Of a stretch of DNA of 64,000 nucleotides, positions 23,736-35,323 are shown piece after piece. How positions within the stretch are numbered: the first letter of the stretch is position 1; every line of letters begins with the position of its first letter. The translations under genes were made by a program, and so were the position numbers. The notes beneath the pieces were generated by a model. The model was not told where the DNA came from. It saw nothing but the letters and a program-made list of their open reading frames with translations, and did no database searches. Source of the stretch: Ceratotherium simum simum (Eukaryota > Chordata > Mammalia > Perissodactyla > Rhinocerotidae); contig NW_004454195.1 of NCBI RefSeq assembly GCF_000283155.1, forward strand, positions 1,737,734 through 1,801,733, read 5' to 3'.

Positions 23736-23945
23736 CCATTGTCACCAAATACAGCCTGCAGCCAAGTGCCTGTTTGGTAAAGTTTTATTGGAACACAGCC
23801 GTGCACATTTATTTATGTGTTGTCTATGGCTGCTTTCATTCTACAACTGAGTTGACTAGTTGCAACAGAGACTGTATGTCCTGCTAGCCAAAAATATTTA
23901 CTATCGCTCTTTAAGAAGAAGTTTGTCGATCTCAGAGCTAATCTA
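23735..23945 (-). mobile_element. hAT-type MITE
   Basis: GTAAAGTTTTATTGGAACACAGCC, TTGTCTATGGCTGCTTTC and AAAATATTTACTATC. Best-preserved of the three copies (others at 424 and 12043). Confidence 0.82.
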
Positions 23946-24009
23946 TCCTTATGATAGAACTAGAGGTCTTTGATAAGTGCCCTTATATGGCCACTTTCTG
24001 TTGTGTACA

Positions 24010-24770
24010 CACACAAAAGATGTTTATAGTAGCCAGCCTCCAAGGTGGCCCCAATGATTCCCATTTCTTGGTATTCACACCCTTCTGCAGTTCCTTCCCA
24101 CACTGAATAGGGCTGACTTGTATAACCAATGTGGAAGTGATGGAGTGTGACTTCCAAGCCTAGGTCATAAAAGACCTTGTGGCTTCCATCTCCCTCTCTC
24201 TGAGATCACTCACTCTGGGGGAAGCCAGCTACCATGTTCTGAGGACACTCAAGAAGCCCTATGTAGAAGCCCATGTGGTGAGAAACCAAGGCTTCCTGCC
24301 ACCAGTCATATGACTTCAGGTGACTTCAGATGACTTCAGCCTTGGCCGACATCTTGACTGCGACATTCATGAGCCCAAATCACCCAGTTAAGCTGCTCCT
24401 CAATTCCTGACCCACAGAAATTATGAGATAATAAATGTTTGCTGTTTTAAACCACTCAGCTTTGAGGGGCCAGTCCCGTGGCGTAGCGGTTAAGTATATG
24501 CACTCCACTGCTGGCAGCCCAGGTTCGGATCCCAGGCGCGCACCCAGGCACCGCTTGTGAGGCCATGCTGTGGCAGCGTCCCGTGTAAAGTGGAGGAAGA
24601 TGGGCACAGATGTTAGCGCAGGGCCAGTCTTCCTCAGCAAAAAGAAGAGGATTGGCATGGATGTTAGCTCAGGGCTGATCTTCCTCACAAAAAAATAAAT
24701 AAATTAAAAAAAATAAACCACTCAGTTTTGAGGTAATTTATTATGCAGAAATAGATAATGCAATGTTCAA
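24010..24770 (+). mobile_element. MaLR LTR (MLT1 type), split by ERE
   Basis: GTAGCCAGCCTCCAAGGTGGCCCC to AATTATGAGATAATAAATGTTTGCTGTTTTAA, resuming after the ERE as AACCACTCAGTTTTGAGGTAATTTATTATG. A small ATGACTTCAG(G/A)TGACTTCAG triplication is near 24308. Confidence 0.85.
24466..24714 (+). mobile_element. ERE SINE, long type with two tail modules
   Basis: GGGGCCAGTCCCGTGGCG head and two GATGTTAGC modules. Duplication AAACCACTCAG(C/T)TTTGA on both sides. Confidence 0.94.
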
Positions 24771-24898
24771 ATGAAAAAATGTACCAATACTACTCTGTAT
24801 GTTTATCTGTATATGTATTTGCACATAGGATTTATATACACACACACGAACATGCATTATTTTATTTTATTACAGGACAAAGAATTTATGTACTTCCA

Positions 24899-25168
24899 GG
24901 CCAGCCCAGTGGTGTAGTGGTTAGGTTCCCATGCCCTGCTTCAGTAGCCTGGGGTTCATGGGTTTGGATCCCAGGTGTGGATCTACACACTGTTCATAAA
25001 TCCATGCCGTGGCGGTGTCCCATATAGAAAATAGAGGAAGACTGGCAAAGAAGTTAAGTCAGGGACAATCTTCCTCAAGCAAAAAGAGGAAGATTGGGAA
25101 CAGATGCTAGCTCAGGGCCAATCTTCCTCACCAAAAAAAAAAAAAAAAAGAAAGAAAAAGAAAAAAAA
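24899..25168 (+). mobile_element. ERE-related SINE, diverged, two tail modules
   Basis: GGCCAGCCCAGTGGTGTAGT head, GGTTTGGATCCC core. Long perfect duplication AGAATTTATGTACTTCCA at about 24881-24898 and 25170-25187. Confidence 0.93.
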
Positions 25169-25189
25169 AAGAATTTATGTACTTCCATA

Positions 25190-27485
25190 ATTAGAGTATA
25201 CTTGTGTGAATATACTCTCTACCTGGGAAAAAAATTATTATACATGTATATATCTTTCTCATTCCCTTTTCAACACCTAATTTTTGTGGAATAGAGGGTG
25301 AAATGTGTTCTGAGAAAGAAGGAAAAAAATTCCCCAAATATTTAAATTTTCCTTGATATATTAACTACTCAAATTTGCCTTCTTTGTATGTGGGAGTAGG
25401 GTAGAATGAATGAAGCAAATTCCTTAATATTTTAACATTTTATTTCTAATGGTGACAATGTATTTCTAACAAAAGTGTCAGAAGCCAGATTTTTCCAATT
25501 GACTACTATAACCTTCCTAGATACATTAAATGGAATAGTTAGTAATAACATTTTGAATTGTGGGAGTATCATGGAATCAAGAAAGATCTTTGAAATGAAA
25601 TTAAGAAAGTCAAGAAGCAAAAGTCAGTGGCAACCAGGGGTCAAGGAAAACTAAATGAAAATGTTTTTGATGGCATTTGCTTTTTCTTTTACAAATCGAG
25701 ACTACTAGGCAAAGATAACAGGTAAAAATTCCTTCTCAAATGGTATCAACAGATTTATTCGGACAGCAGGCTATGCATCTGTAAACCCAAAGTGTAAACA
25801 GAAGGAGGCTAAGTAAAATTTTTGGATAATGCCGGTAGGCATAAAGCATTAAGTGGAAAAGAAAAAAGGAAAGTTAGGAGAAAGAAAGGAAGCAGGGAAA
25901 GAAGAGGTTAAAAAATAAAGAAAATACACAGCCGGGTTTAAGTACTCACCTGCATATTTCTCTGATTCTTAACTGTGTTCCAAACTGGGGGACAATGCTG
26001 GTTACCTTGGCAAATCTCATTTTTCCAAGCCTATAACTTGCTTTAGGGCTTCAGTAAATATTCAACTATCAGCCTGCAAAGGGACTGACCTCCACAGTTT
26101 GGGCCTATATGAAATTAGGGTAAGACTAGAGGAGAAATTAACAAACTATCTCCTTGCACCCCCTCCCCCCAAAAGGCTAAGCAAAGCTGTCAAAACAAAT
26201 ATAGCTTCTCCTTTTTATATCCTTTTCGTTTAGTAACCATGTGACTCTGTTGTGCCTGGGAGGTCTGTGTGTGCTAGAGTATATGCTATGAATAATCCCT
26301 ATTGGACTGTGAAAACTTTATCACCTATATTATCATAGTTGTTTTACATGGTAAACCTGTAAGGCTGAAATCTGGAGAACCAGGCCTCTGGTGCTGCTGC
26401 TTTTAGGCTCCAACTATAGAGTATCAGAACTAGTTCTCCAGGCTTGTATAGTCTAAGCATAAACTTATTCTGTGTAGATGTTTATCTGCTTATTAAACTA
26501 TAAACCATGAATATGACCAAAAATCAAGACCGTCGGGTAAACTAAAGAAGGGATAAAATATTTGCGAATTCCTGAAAAATCTAGTATGCTTGCTGGCCAT
26601 AAATATAAGGGGCAGTGGTGTTGAGAAAACTAGATTTTTGAAAGAGAATGTGTATTCAGACAAGGTATATTTCAAAGGTAAGAGAGAAGGCTGGTTCTTT
26701 TTAGAATAGTGAAGAACAATGGTCAAATACTTTATTGGCTATCTTATTCTCATTCAGTTACACTATGTAAGCATACGCTTGAGTAATCATTTCTTAACTT
26801 GGAACAAATGCAGAAGAGTTGGTTTGCCTAGAGGTTGGGAGGTTAACCTTGGAGCTGTCTGGATTCTGTTTCTTCAGGGAGGAAGTTGGCACAGAACCTT
26901 CATAGCGTGTTATTTTATTAAAAATGTAAACTTTGGTGGTATCTGCATTTCAAGAAAGAAAATGACACACAATGTATCTAATGGTGCCATTTAAACCCAT
27001 AAGGGGAAATTAAGCAGGCATTTTTAGTCAGGGTGCCACCATCATCACTTCACAAATCTCATTGTGTTTGAAGCAGCCTGACTCCAAAGAAGTCATTTCT
27101 AACATAATTAAGTGGACTTTTTCCATAGTTAACAAAGCTAAATGTTAAGTAAGTTCTATATGACTTTTATCTGAATTTCAGAGGAACCTTATGGTCATTG
27201 CTTTTGATTATCCTTCCCATTTTACAGCCCCTCCATTTGCAGAGAAAATTGAGCTAGAAGTGTTTTTTTCCTCTAAGGCACATTGCTGCTATTTCTTGGC
27301 TCATCTCACTAAGACCTCTTACAGACCCACAGCACACATTGTTATAGGATTTGTTCAGCTTGTGACCAGGGATCTCCAACTCTGTTTCATAGTAGCTAAA
27401 ACTGAAAACTTCATTTTTTACCTCAACATCTGCTCCATCCTGTTTTTTCATGATTATTATAGTAATGTAAAAATTTTTCATTGGT
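25190..27485. other. Intergenic stretch, nothing recognised
   Basis: 2.3 kb with no recognised repeat, a notable pause in an otherwise repeat-dense region. The 114-codon frame at 27191-27535 runs into L1 sequence and has no recognisable similarity. Confidence 0.6.
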
Positions 27486-27597
27486 TTCTTAAACAAGACA
27501 CCAAAAGCACAAGCAACAAAAGAAAAAAAAGATAAATTGGACTACATCAAAATTAAAAACTTTTGTGCTGCAAATAACACCACTAGGAAAGTGAAAA

Positions 27598-28105
27598 TGT
27601 CACCAACTAGTGCCCAGAGGAAATTAAGGGTGGGTTTGGAAGCAATTAACTGTTTTTCCAAGTTGTTTCTGTTCCTTTTGTGTTAAGGAGATGTAACCAC
27701 CAGCCATCCTGAAACTGACCAAATGAGGCACTCAAGGGAGATGTAACCACCAGCCATCCTGAAACTGACCAAGCCTCACCACAAGAGCTACAACCATGAC
27801 CTTTGCCTTATTTTTAATACAAAGATCTCTCCAGGAGGAGCTTAGGCCTCATTATGTGGAAGCATGTTCTCCAACTGAGCCTGTGCAAGCAAATACCCAC
27901 CCAAAAGGGAGAGGTGGGTATTCACCTCTTTGAATATTCATTCCTCAACCAAATAAAAGTTCCTGCTTTCCTATGTTCAGGGATGCCATGACTTTGGAAA
28001 TGACTCCTTGTTTGCTGCAAATACACTTGATTTTGTGAGACAACTTCCACTGGTGCAGAGTCTTATTTAACTCACCAGGAGGCAAACCCACTTGGTTCAG
28101 TAACA
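27598..28105 (+). mobile_element. ERV1-like solo LTR inserted in L1
   Basis: Runs TGTCACC to GTAACA with A-rich flanks, AATAAA in CAACCAAATAAAAGTTCC at 27950. An internal GGAGATGTAACCACCAGCCA block is duplicated (27688 and 27738). Confidence 0.75.
27686..27772. repeat. Tandem duplication of 50 bp within the LTR
   Basis: AGGAGATGTAACCACCAGCC... and GGGAGATGTAACCACCAGCC... both run on to CATCCTGAAACTGACCAA. The near identity of the copies shows the duplication is younger than the average LTR decay. Confidence 0.9.
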
Positions 28106-28974
28106 AAATGACAACCCACAGACAGAATGGGAGAGAATAGTTGGAAATCATATATCTGATAAGAGACGTGTACCTACAATAAATGCTTGACTATTAATCA
28201 TTAGGGTACAGCAAATCAAAACCACCATGAGATACTTCACACCCACTAGGATGAATATAATCAAAATGACAGATAATAACAAAGATGTAGAGAAACTAGA
28301 GCCTTCATACATTGCTGGTGGGAATGTAAAATGGTGTCACCACTTTGGAAAACAGTCTGGTAGTTTCTCAAATGGTTAAAGGTAGAGTTAACATTTTTGT
28401 CTCTAATTCCACTCCTAGGTTCAATTCAATTCTCACCCAAGAGAATTGAAAACATACATCTGCACAAAAACTTTTATACAACTGCTCACAGCAGTATTAT
28501 TGGTAATAGCCAAAAAGCAGAAACAATCTAAATGTCCATCAACTGATGAATCGATAAACAAAATACAGAAAATCCATACAATGTAATATTATTCAGCAAT
28601 AAAAAAGAATTAAGTACTAAAACATGCTACAACATGGATAAACCTTAAATATATTATGCTAGGAAGCCAGTCACAAATACCAGTATTGTATGATTCCATT
28701 TATATGAAATGTTCAGAAAAGGCAAATCTATAGAGACAGAACACATTAGTGGTTGCCCAATGCTGGGAAAGAGGAAGAAGAGTGACTGCTAATGGATACA
28801 AGGTTTCTTGTTTGGGTAATGAAAATGTTCTCAAATTGTAGTGATGGTTGCACAACTCTGTGAATACACTAAAAGCCACTGAATTGTACACTTTAAGTAG
28901 GTAAATTTTGTTTTGTGAATTATATTTCTAATAAAGCTGGTACCAAAACAAAAAACAAAAAAACTCCTCCATGG

Positions 28975-29579
28975 ATATGATGGATACAAATTAAGACTGG
29001 ATCAAAAAGATATGAACCACTGCTAATTTTTTATATCTTTTTTTAAACCAATGTCATAAACACCTGAAATCTTCAATTTTACCCTTATGAATTTTCCACA
29101 CAATTATCATTACGTGATTGTGAAAATCAATCAGGGAAGAAATAGTAAAACGCTAGCTTTATCTTTCAAGGTTATCAATAATTTGGAAACCTCAGGAATC
29201 TCATCCTTTACTTCTGGACAACAATTTATGTTGAAGGGTGGGTCCCAATTATTCTTTTGGCTCACGGGTGAAAAAAACATTATTACAGGTAACCTATTTT
29301 GATTTTACTAAGTGAAGAGCAGTAATTTGGGGACCCAACTGACTTCTAAAATTTCATCCCAGAGAGGCTCATAAAGGACATTAAGCTTTGCTTTTGTCGA
29401 GTTGACCTTTGGCTGATTAGTCACTTATATAATTGCGTTTTTATCAGCACATTAGAGCTATGGGACAGGACCTAGGTCTGAGGTCCTAAGGGATCCCAAT
29501 AGCAATTATATTCTGCAAGTTGAGGGGGGAAAAATCCACGGGGCTGGTTCGGCTGTTTTTCTCCTAAGTCACAGCAGCA
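28975..29579. other. Non-repeat flank of the CpG island
   Basis: No gene or clear repeat. It leads into the promoter region. Confidence 0.55.
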
Positions 29580-31160
29580 ACGCTCCAACGGCCTCCGATC
29601 TCCTTCAGAGCCTGAGGACCGCCCTCCCTACCTGCGCACGTGGCGAGGTGAGGGCCAGAGAGCCACGCGGGACCAACGTGACACTCTTTCTGCTGCACGC
29701 TGTTTCAAGTCCAAGTGTCGGAAATGAATTCTCGGCTTGTCGCTGCAAGATACCGCGAGGCAGACCCCAGAAGGATTACCAATCAGCGGGTTAGAAATAA
29801 CACCACAATAAAGTGAAACGAGACTCTCCCCCCAACCTTCCAACACACTTTCCTTTTTCTCCTTCTCTCCGCCCACTCTCCGCGCGCTGGCTCCGCCCCG
29901 TCCCGCGCCCAGCAGGAGTCTGAGAGGCTGAGGAGCCCCGGGCAGAGGGATTCCATCCGGGTGCTTTGTCCGCGAGGGCATAAGGGCGTGGTTTTATGAC
30001 GCCCGTGGGGGAGGGGCGAGGAGCCAACTCAGGAGACTGGAACCTCCAGACGGAGGGGGGCGGAGGGAGTATGGGTTGCCTCTTTCCACGCCCCATGGAA
30101 AGTCCATACTGGACAAGAGGGGAGTGTTTATTCTTAAACTCTCTTTGAGGCGGAAATACCAACTAAAACGTTTAATTTCAAAGACTCACCCTTTTAAGAT
30201 CTTGTTCACACCATCTCCTCCTGCTCTTTTCTCCTCTCTCCTTGATAACCCTGAAAACGTTCCCGGCTCCAGTCTTTTCTCCCCCCTTATTTCCGTGCAT
30301 ATGGTAGAGGCCCACGGGGTGCGCAGCCGCAGAGAATTTGGGGCGGTGCCGGTGAGGGGCGGGTGACGCAGCGGCCGTCGCTGCCATTTTAAGTTGTTTG
30401 TTCTCGCTTCTTTTCTCAAACGCGACTCTGCCCCGGACCCGGGAGGCGCCCGAGGCCGCCGCCGCTTCCGCAGCCACCGGTGGGGGGGAACGAGGCTGAG
30501 CCACCGCGGACGTTCACCTTCCGCTTCGGCTTTTCTCGCCTCCGAGTCTCCTCGACCTTCTTTCTTGAGAGCCGGAACCCGCCCGTGGGGGGAAGAAAGA
30601 CTCAAGAGCAGATGCTTGAACTGAAATAACTTTATTTTGGGGGGTTTACTTCGCTGACAGATCCCTTAGCGCAGGGCTCCCCTCCCCTTCTTCCCCTCCC
30701 CCTCCGCCGCCAGTACCGATCCTACCCCTCTTTCTCCTCGTTTTTCCTCCTTTTCTCTCTCTCTCGTCGTCGCCTCTGTCTCCGCGTCTTTCCCTCCGCC
30801 GCCGCCCGGGGCGCCGAGCCAGACTATGGGTCCCAGGTGGGGGCTGAGCGGCGGCAGCAGCGCGGGCGGTCCGGTCACAGTGCGCACTGCAGCGGGGATG
30901 GAGGGGCTCAGTTGGCTGGTGGTTTTCTCTTGACATGGCTCCTGCCCGTGCTGCGAGCAGCGCCCCCGCCGCCGCCTCCTCTTCCGCCGCCGCCACCGCT
31001 CCGCCCGCAGGCTGCGGCTAGAGGGCCCGAACCCCGCCCGAGAGTCGGTCCGTGAGTCCCGGTCTCCGCGGGGACAGGGAGGGGATTTCCCCGGCACCCA
31101 GCCCCGCCCCAGCTGCCTCAATTCCATCCCTTTGGCTCCCTCGGGAAACCAACTAACGAC
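29580..31160 (+). promoter_or_regulatory. C6orf62: CpG island, likely promoter of C6orf62
   Basis: This is the only long CpG-dense, GC-rich stretch in the window. It contains GC boxes (GGGGCGG, GGGGCGGGTGACG near 30340-30370), a YY1-like GCTGCCATTTT at about 30380, a CACGTG E-box near 29637, CRE-like TGACGCC near 29998, and GCC/CCG-rich runs near 30960-31010. No clear TATA box is placed. A strong donor-like GTGAGT at 31052 suggests a non-coding first exon may end at 31051 and splice to the exon carrying the ATG at 32636. That exon structure is an inference; an unspliced long 5' UTR is possible. Confidence 0.75.
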
Positions 31161-32635
31161 CCCGCCCTAAACAGTCCAAACTCGGAAACATGGTCTGTTC
31201 AACCTGAGCGAGAGCTAATCCGGAATCCGGGAACTTAATTTTTTTTGGAGCGTTTGGGTGGGCATACTTTGAAAAGTAATATTAACACAACTGTTTTCTT
31301 TTTTCCCGCTGATCCTTCCCATTTACCCTTCCCGCCTACTCTACCCGGGCGGGAGTTCTTTCCACGATGAAATGAGTGAGAACCTGAGTGATCCTGTGTC
31401 TCCCGTGGTGCGAGTGAGTCGCTGCCGCTGAAGGCAAGGGGTGGGGGTGGGACGTGGGGGGTGGAAGGCAGGTGGTCCCCGGGCACTGCCTGGGATTTGG
31501 GAGAAGAACCCGCCACCTTTGCCTCAGCAATGCTTGTAAGAAAATAAGTTGCTCTCCCCACGATCTTGAACGGGAGTAGATTCATAGGGAAGGCTCCCTT
31601 GGGGAATGTAGAACTCATTGCATGCAGCTGAGGGTGTTGGGATCCCGGGCATTAATCAGGTCTAACCACAGAGCCGAAATAATTATATCGTATTATATAC
31701 CCCCTTTCCCTCTGCCATCATGATTTTCCTTGGCAGCAGCATTAGCAGCCGCCTGAGGGTGAAAACGTGGGTAATGGGGAAGTTGGTAATGACTCCGCTA
31801 TTTTTTCTCATGGCTCCTTTGGGCAACAGCTGTCCGCCCCCGGTATACACTGTAGTTGATTGCAGGGAAACCCTGTACCTCTCCCCGTCCTTCTCTACCG
31901 ATTTTGCACTTTTCTCTTTGCTCACCACCAAGTGTAATCAATAACAAGCACTGACAATACATAGCAATAGTGAAATCTGAAATAACTAAGAAGTAATTAG
32001 GTACTACAGCCATGGGTCTGGCTGGGTAAAATCCAATTGGATATTTCAGTTTCATTCACCTACCCTGATTTGGTGTTTTTGGGGTTTTTGTTTGGTGGTT
32101 TCCTTTTTTTTTTCTTTCTTTCTTTCCTTTTTGGTATTTGGAAAGCGAGGATCACACTTCCCCCTCCCCGTTCCTTTTCATAGTCCCTTTTCTAAAAAAG
32201 AGGGGGAAAAAAATCCGAATGGATTCTAAAGATTGAACTGGCATCAGCTGTGTTTTATTGCACACCTAAATCCTGATAATAGGCTTTTCATCCCCCCAAC
32301 CTTTATTTTGGCAATTAAGCCAAATGTGTTTTCCAAAAAGTTAGTTCAGGTATTTTCTCCTCTTTCTTTCTTTCCTTCCCTTCCTTTTTCCCATCCATCC
32401 CAAACGTTATTGTCTAAACATGACTGGACAGCAGCTTTTGTTTCTTGACCCTGTAATATGACAGTCTGCTAATATTGCCAGAAGGTGCAGTTTTTGGGTT
32501 ACAGTCGTGATTTTAGCTATTCAATCATATTAGCAGGAAAAAAATGACTTGTTTCTGTTGTACTTGAGTCTTAAGAAAAAGTGCCCATAGTTTAGTGACA
32601 ATTTCCAAAGGCTTTAGTACCACCTGTATTTCAAA
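31161..32635 (+). other. C6orf62: C6orf62 5' UTR or first intron, undecided
   Basis: This is unique, repeat-poor sequence between the CpG island and the start codon. It contains several upstream ATGs (for example one opening a 74-codon frame at 31720), which argues for most of it being intron. Acceptor-like AGs occur near 32482, 32537 and 32568, and I cannot choose among them. A short TTTC/TTCC pyrimidine tract is at about 32104-32130. Confidence 0.5.
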
Positions 32636-32764
32636 ATGGGGGACCCAAACTCCCGGAAGAAACAAGCTCTGAACAGACTACGTGCTCAGCTTAGAAAGAA
32701 AAAAGAATCTCTAGCTGACCAGTTTGACTTCAAGATGTATATTGCCTTTGTGTTCAAGGAGAAG
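32636..32764 (+). CDS. C6orf62: C6orf62 coding exon 1 (residues 1-43)
   Basis: It opens with ATG in AAAATGG context and ends KEK before the donor GTAATT. It carries the basic N-terminus. Its 5' boundary (how far the 5' UTR extends upstream) cannot be fixed from sequence alone. Confidence 0.95.
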
Positions 32765-35292
32765 GTAATTTAAAGTTCTTAATGTGAATTAGCACAAGTG
32801 ATTTTTGTAAGTGTGTATTAACTTATTTGTTAGCCTTAAATAATTGAATAGTAAAGAGTGGTTGACCTAAGTCTACGTTATATGCGAACTTGCACCCTTA
32901 TGGGTAATAACTGAATGGAAGCCTTCAGTACTCACTGGTTTGGAAATATTCTAAAGCTTAGTAGGGTTCACTTTTAGTTAACATGGGGTGGGCAACATCG
33001 TGAAACTTTTGTTTACGTTTTATAATAAATTTCATTTATGTGGAGTTATATAGAGAACTTCATAAATTTAAAAATCATCTAAAGTAGAAGTAGAATGTAT
33101 GAAAGTAGTGTTAGAATCAAAAAGTTTATGGGCTAAAAGCAGTCTTGCTTCAACTCCATGCTGTAAGTACCTTTTCTTATGGTACATTTAATGAAATAGA
33201 ATACACTTTAATTTTTAGGAGCAATAAATTCTGTAATGGTTAATTTGTGTTTAGAAGTGCAATTTATTGCAATTCAAAATGACCTAAAGAGGAAGTTTAA
33301 ATTTTGGTTTTGGTCTTAATCAGAATTAATTCTACAGGTAAACAGCAAATGATGACTGTGAGTAGTGAAGGAGAACATGATAAAAGCAGTATTTTTTTGC
33401 AACTTAAAAAATGGACAGTGTCTTTGATACTCTTTGACATATGAGATTAGGTTATGAATGTAAGGAAGTACTTTGATTTTTTGTATGTAAATTGTGAGCT
33501 GATTTCAGCTTAGAAATAGAATCTTGGTGTGGTATCTATTTAATATTTGGAAGTTTCCCAGGTACCCCCACTCTCAACTCTTAAAGGTTGTTAGTATTTA
33601 AGAATGCTCTTATTGCTGCTAGAGTATAGCATTGTCAAGTTGTTTCAAAAGTGATTTGTTTAGAAGTGATTGTCCCGAGATTGGGTAGTACCGTGAGTTT
33701 ACTTCTCTGTTTTCTCCCAAAAAGTTGGCTACAGAATTGATGAGATCAGATTTTAGTTGAAGATATTATAATGTAGGTTCACTAGAAATAAATGCAAGAT
33801 ATAAGTGGTGAAAATAGGTCTTTGTATTTAATCTGTAAGATGCCTCAAGTTCTACCATCTAGTTCGTTAACATCGATGAAAACCTGTTTTTATTCAGGGA
33901 ATGGACAGCATCCAGGCAATTGTCCAGAGTAGTTCATGAATTTTATAACCTAAATTGATGAGTACTTAGTCTTAACTAAATTTGAAACTCAATTTGTTAG
34001 ACACTTTTTCTTTCAAATATTGTAGTTATATAATACCCAGAAGGAGTAATGGAAATTGATCCTTTTAAGGAGTAACAGTTAATTTGTCTGAATGGCTTTG
34101 TTTTTAAGCTGCTGAGATTTTAATTTTGCGTTATATAGAACCAGTTAAATGAAATTACATCGAGTAAATCACTTTTTTTTGTTCCAAATGTTAGGGGTCT
34201 CTACTGTTTGTTTCTCACAGCATTTAAGAAATGTTATTGTCTAAAATAAGTACTTGCTATGGACACCATAATGCTACAAAATCGGGCAGTAAAACAGTCT
34301 GATAATGGCTTGGTTGTATTTGGTTGGGCGAAAAAGGAGTTGGGGGAAGAACAGAAGGATCCACGGATTTGAAAATCTGTGTTTTCGGTACAAAAATAAC
34401 TCACCAAAATTCTTAACAGAAGTAAGGATGAAGATACGTGACGTTGTAATATGAACTGGATATTAGAAGACAGTGTGCTACCTGTGAGTTAATACACCTT
34501 TTTTGTCTTTTAGAAGAAAAAATCAGCACTTTTTGAAGTGTCTGAGGTTATACCAGTCATGACAAATAATTATGAAGAAAATATCCTGAAAGGTGTGAGA
34601 GATTCCAGCTATTCCTTGGAAAGTTCCATAGAGCTTTTACAGAAGGATGTGGTACAGCTCCATGCTCCTCGATACCAGTCTATGAGAAGAGTAAGTTCTG
34701 TTTTTAAGTGTTGATTTAGTAAGTTTTTGTGAGTTAAGCTTCTTTTTTTCTCCCTAAGAATGGGTAGTTATTATGGTTATGATTCTCTTTAAAAGTTGAC
34801 TTCAAATAAAACATATAGATAACTTTTCTTATGTGGTATTTTGCTGATAATGGTGTATGTTATTGCCATGGGTAATGTTTTATATTACTGTTTATTGGGT
34901 TTTCCTTTTTAGGGGGAGAACATCGTGCCCCTTATAAATAAGAAACTTAATAAAGTAGAGGGTATTATTGCTGCCAACCTTCTAAACTTCTGCAACTCAT
35001 TGGAAGTTAATCTTGGCGTACTTGAGTAAGAGATCCCCACAATTAGTGGGTTGGGTGAAGATTGGAGATAACCATGTACTGGTGTGGAAGAGGTTTATGG
35101 TCATTTGAAAATTAATATGCTGGACTGTGATAATAAGAGGAACAAGAATGGAGAAAAGTAGTTTTCTGTCAGCATATAACAAAAATAACATTTCAGCTAT
35201 CATAAGAAGGTAGTGATTCATATTAGAAGTTCGAAGACACCTTTGCTTAAACAGGTTCTGGTTTTGAAAAGTGGAAATAAAGGTGCATGGAC

Positions 35293-35323
<31 letters not shown>

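Larger units (their letters stand above)
27486..28935 (+). mobile_element. L1 3' portion, sense, split by an LTR
   Basis: ORF2 end text (AAACAAGACACCAAAAGCAC; AAATTGGACTACATCAAAAT) stops at an LTR and resumes AAATGACAACCCACAGACAG, through CAATAAAAAAGAATTAAGTA to ACTGAATTGTACACTTTAAG in the 3' UTR. No intact ORF. Confidence 0.92.

Noticed and set aside
1..29500. Possible GMNN (geminin) exons, expected upstream of C6orf62 in human
   Set aside because: I looked for its characteristic coding segments and found none. In human the gap is about 50 kb, so GMNN should lie outside the window.
29628..31127. Long frames of 70-153 codons on both strands over the CpG island
   Set aside because: GC-rich sequence lacks stop codons by composition. 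The peptides are low-complexity Arg/Gly/Pro/Ala strings with no recognisable domain.
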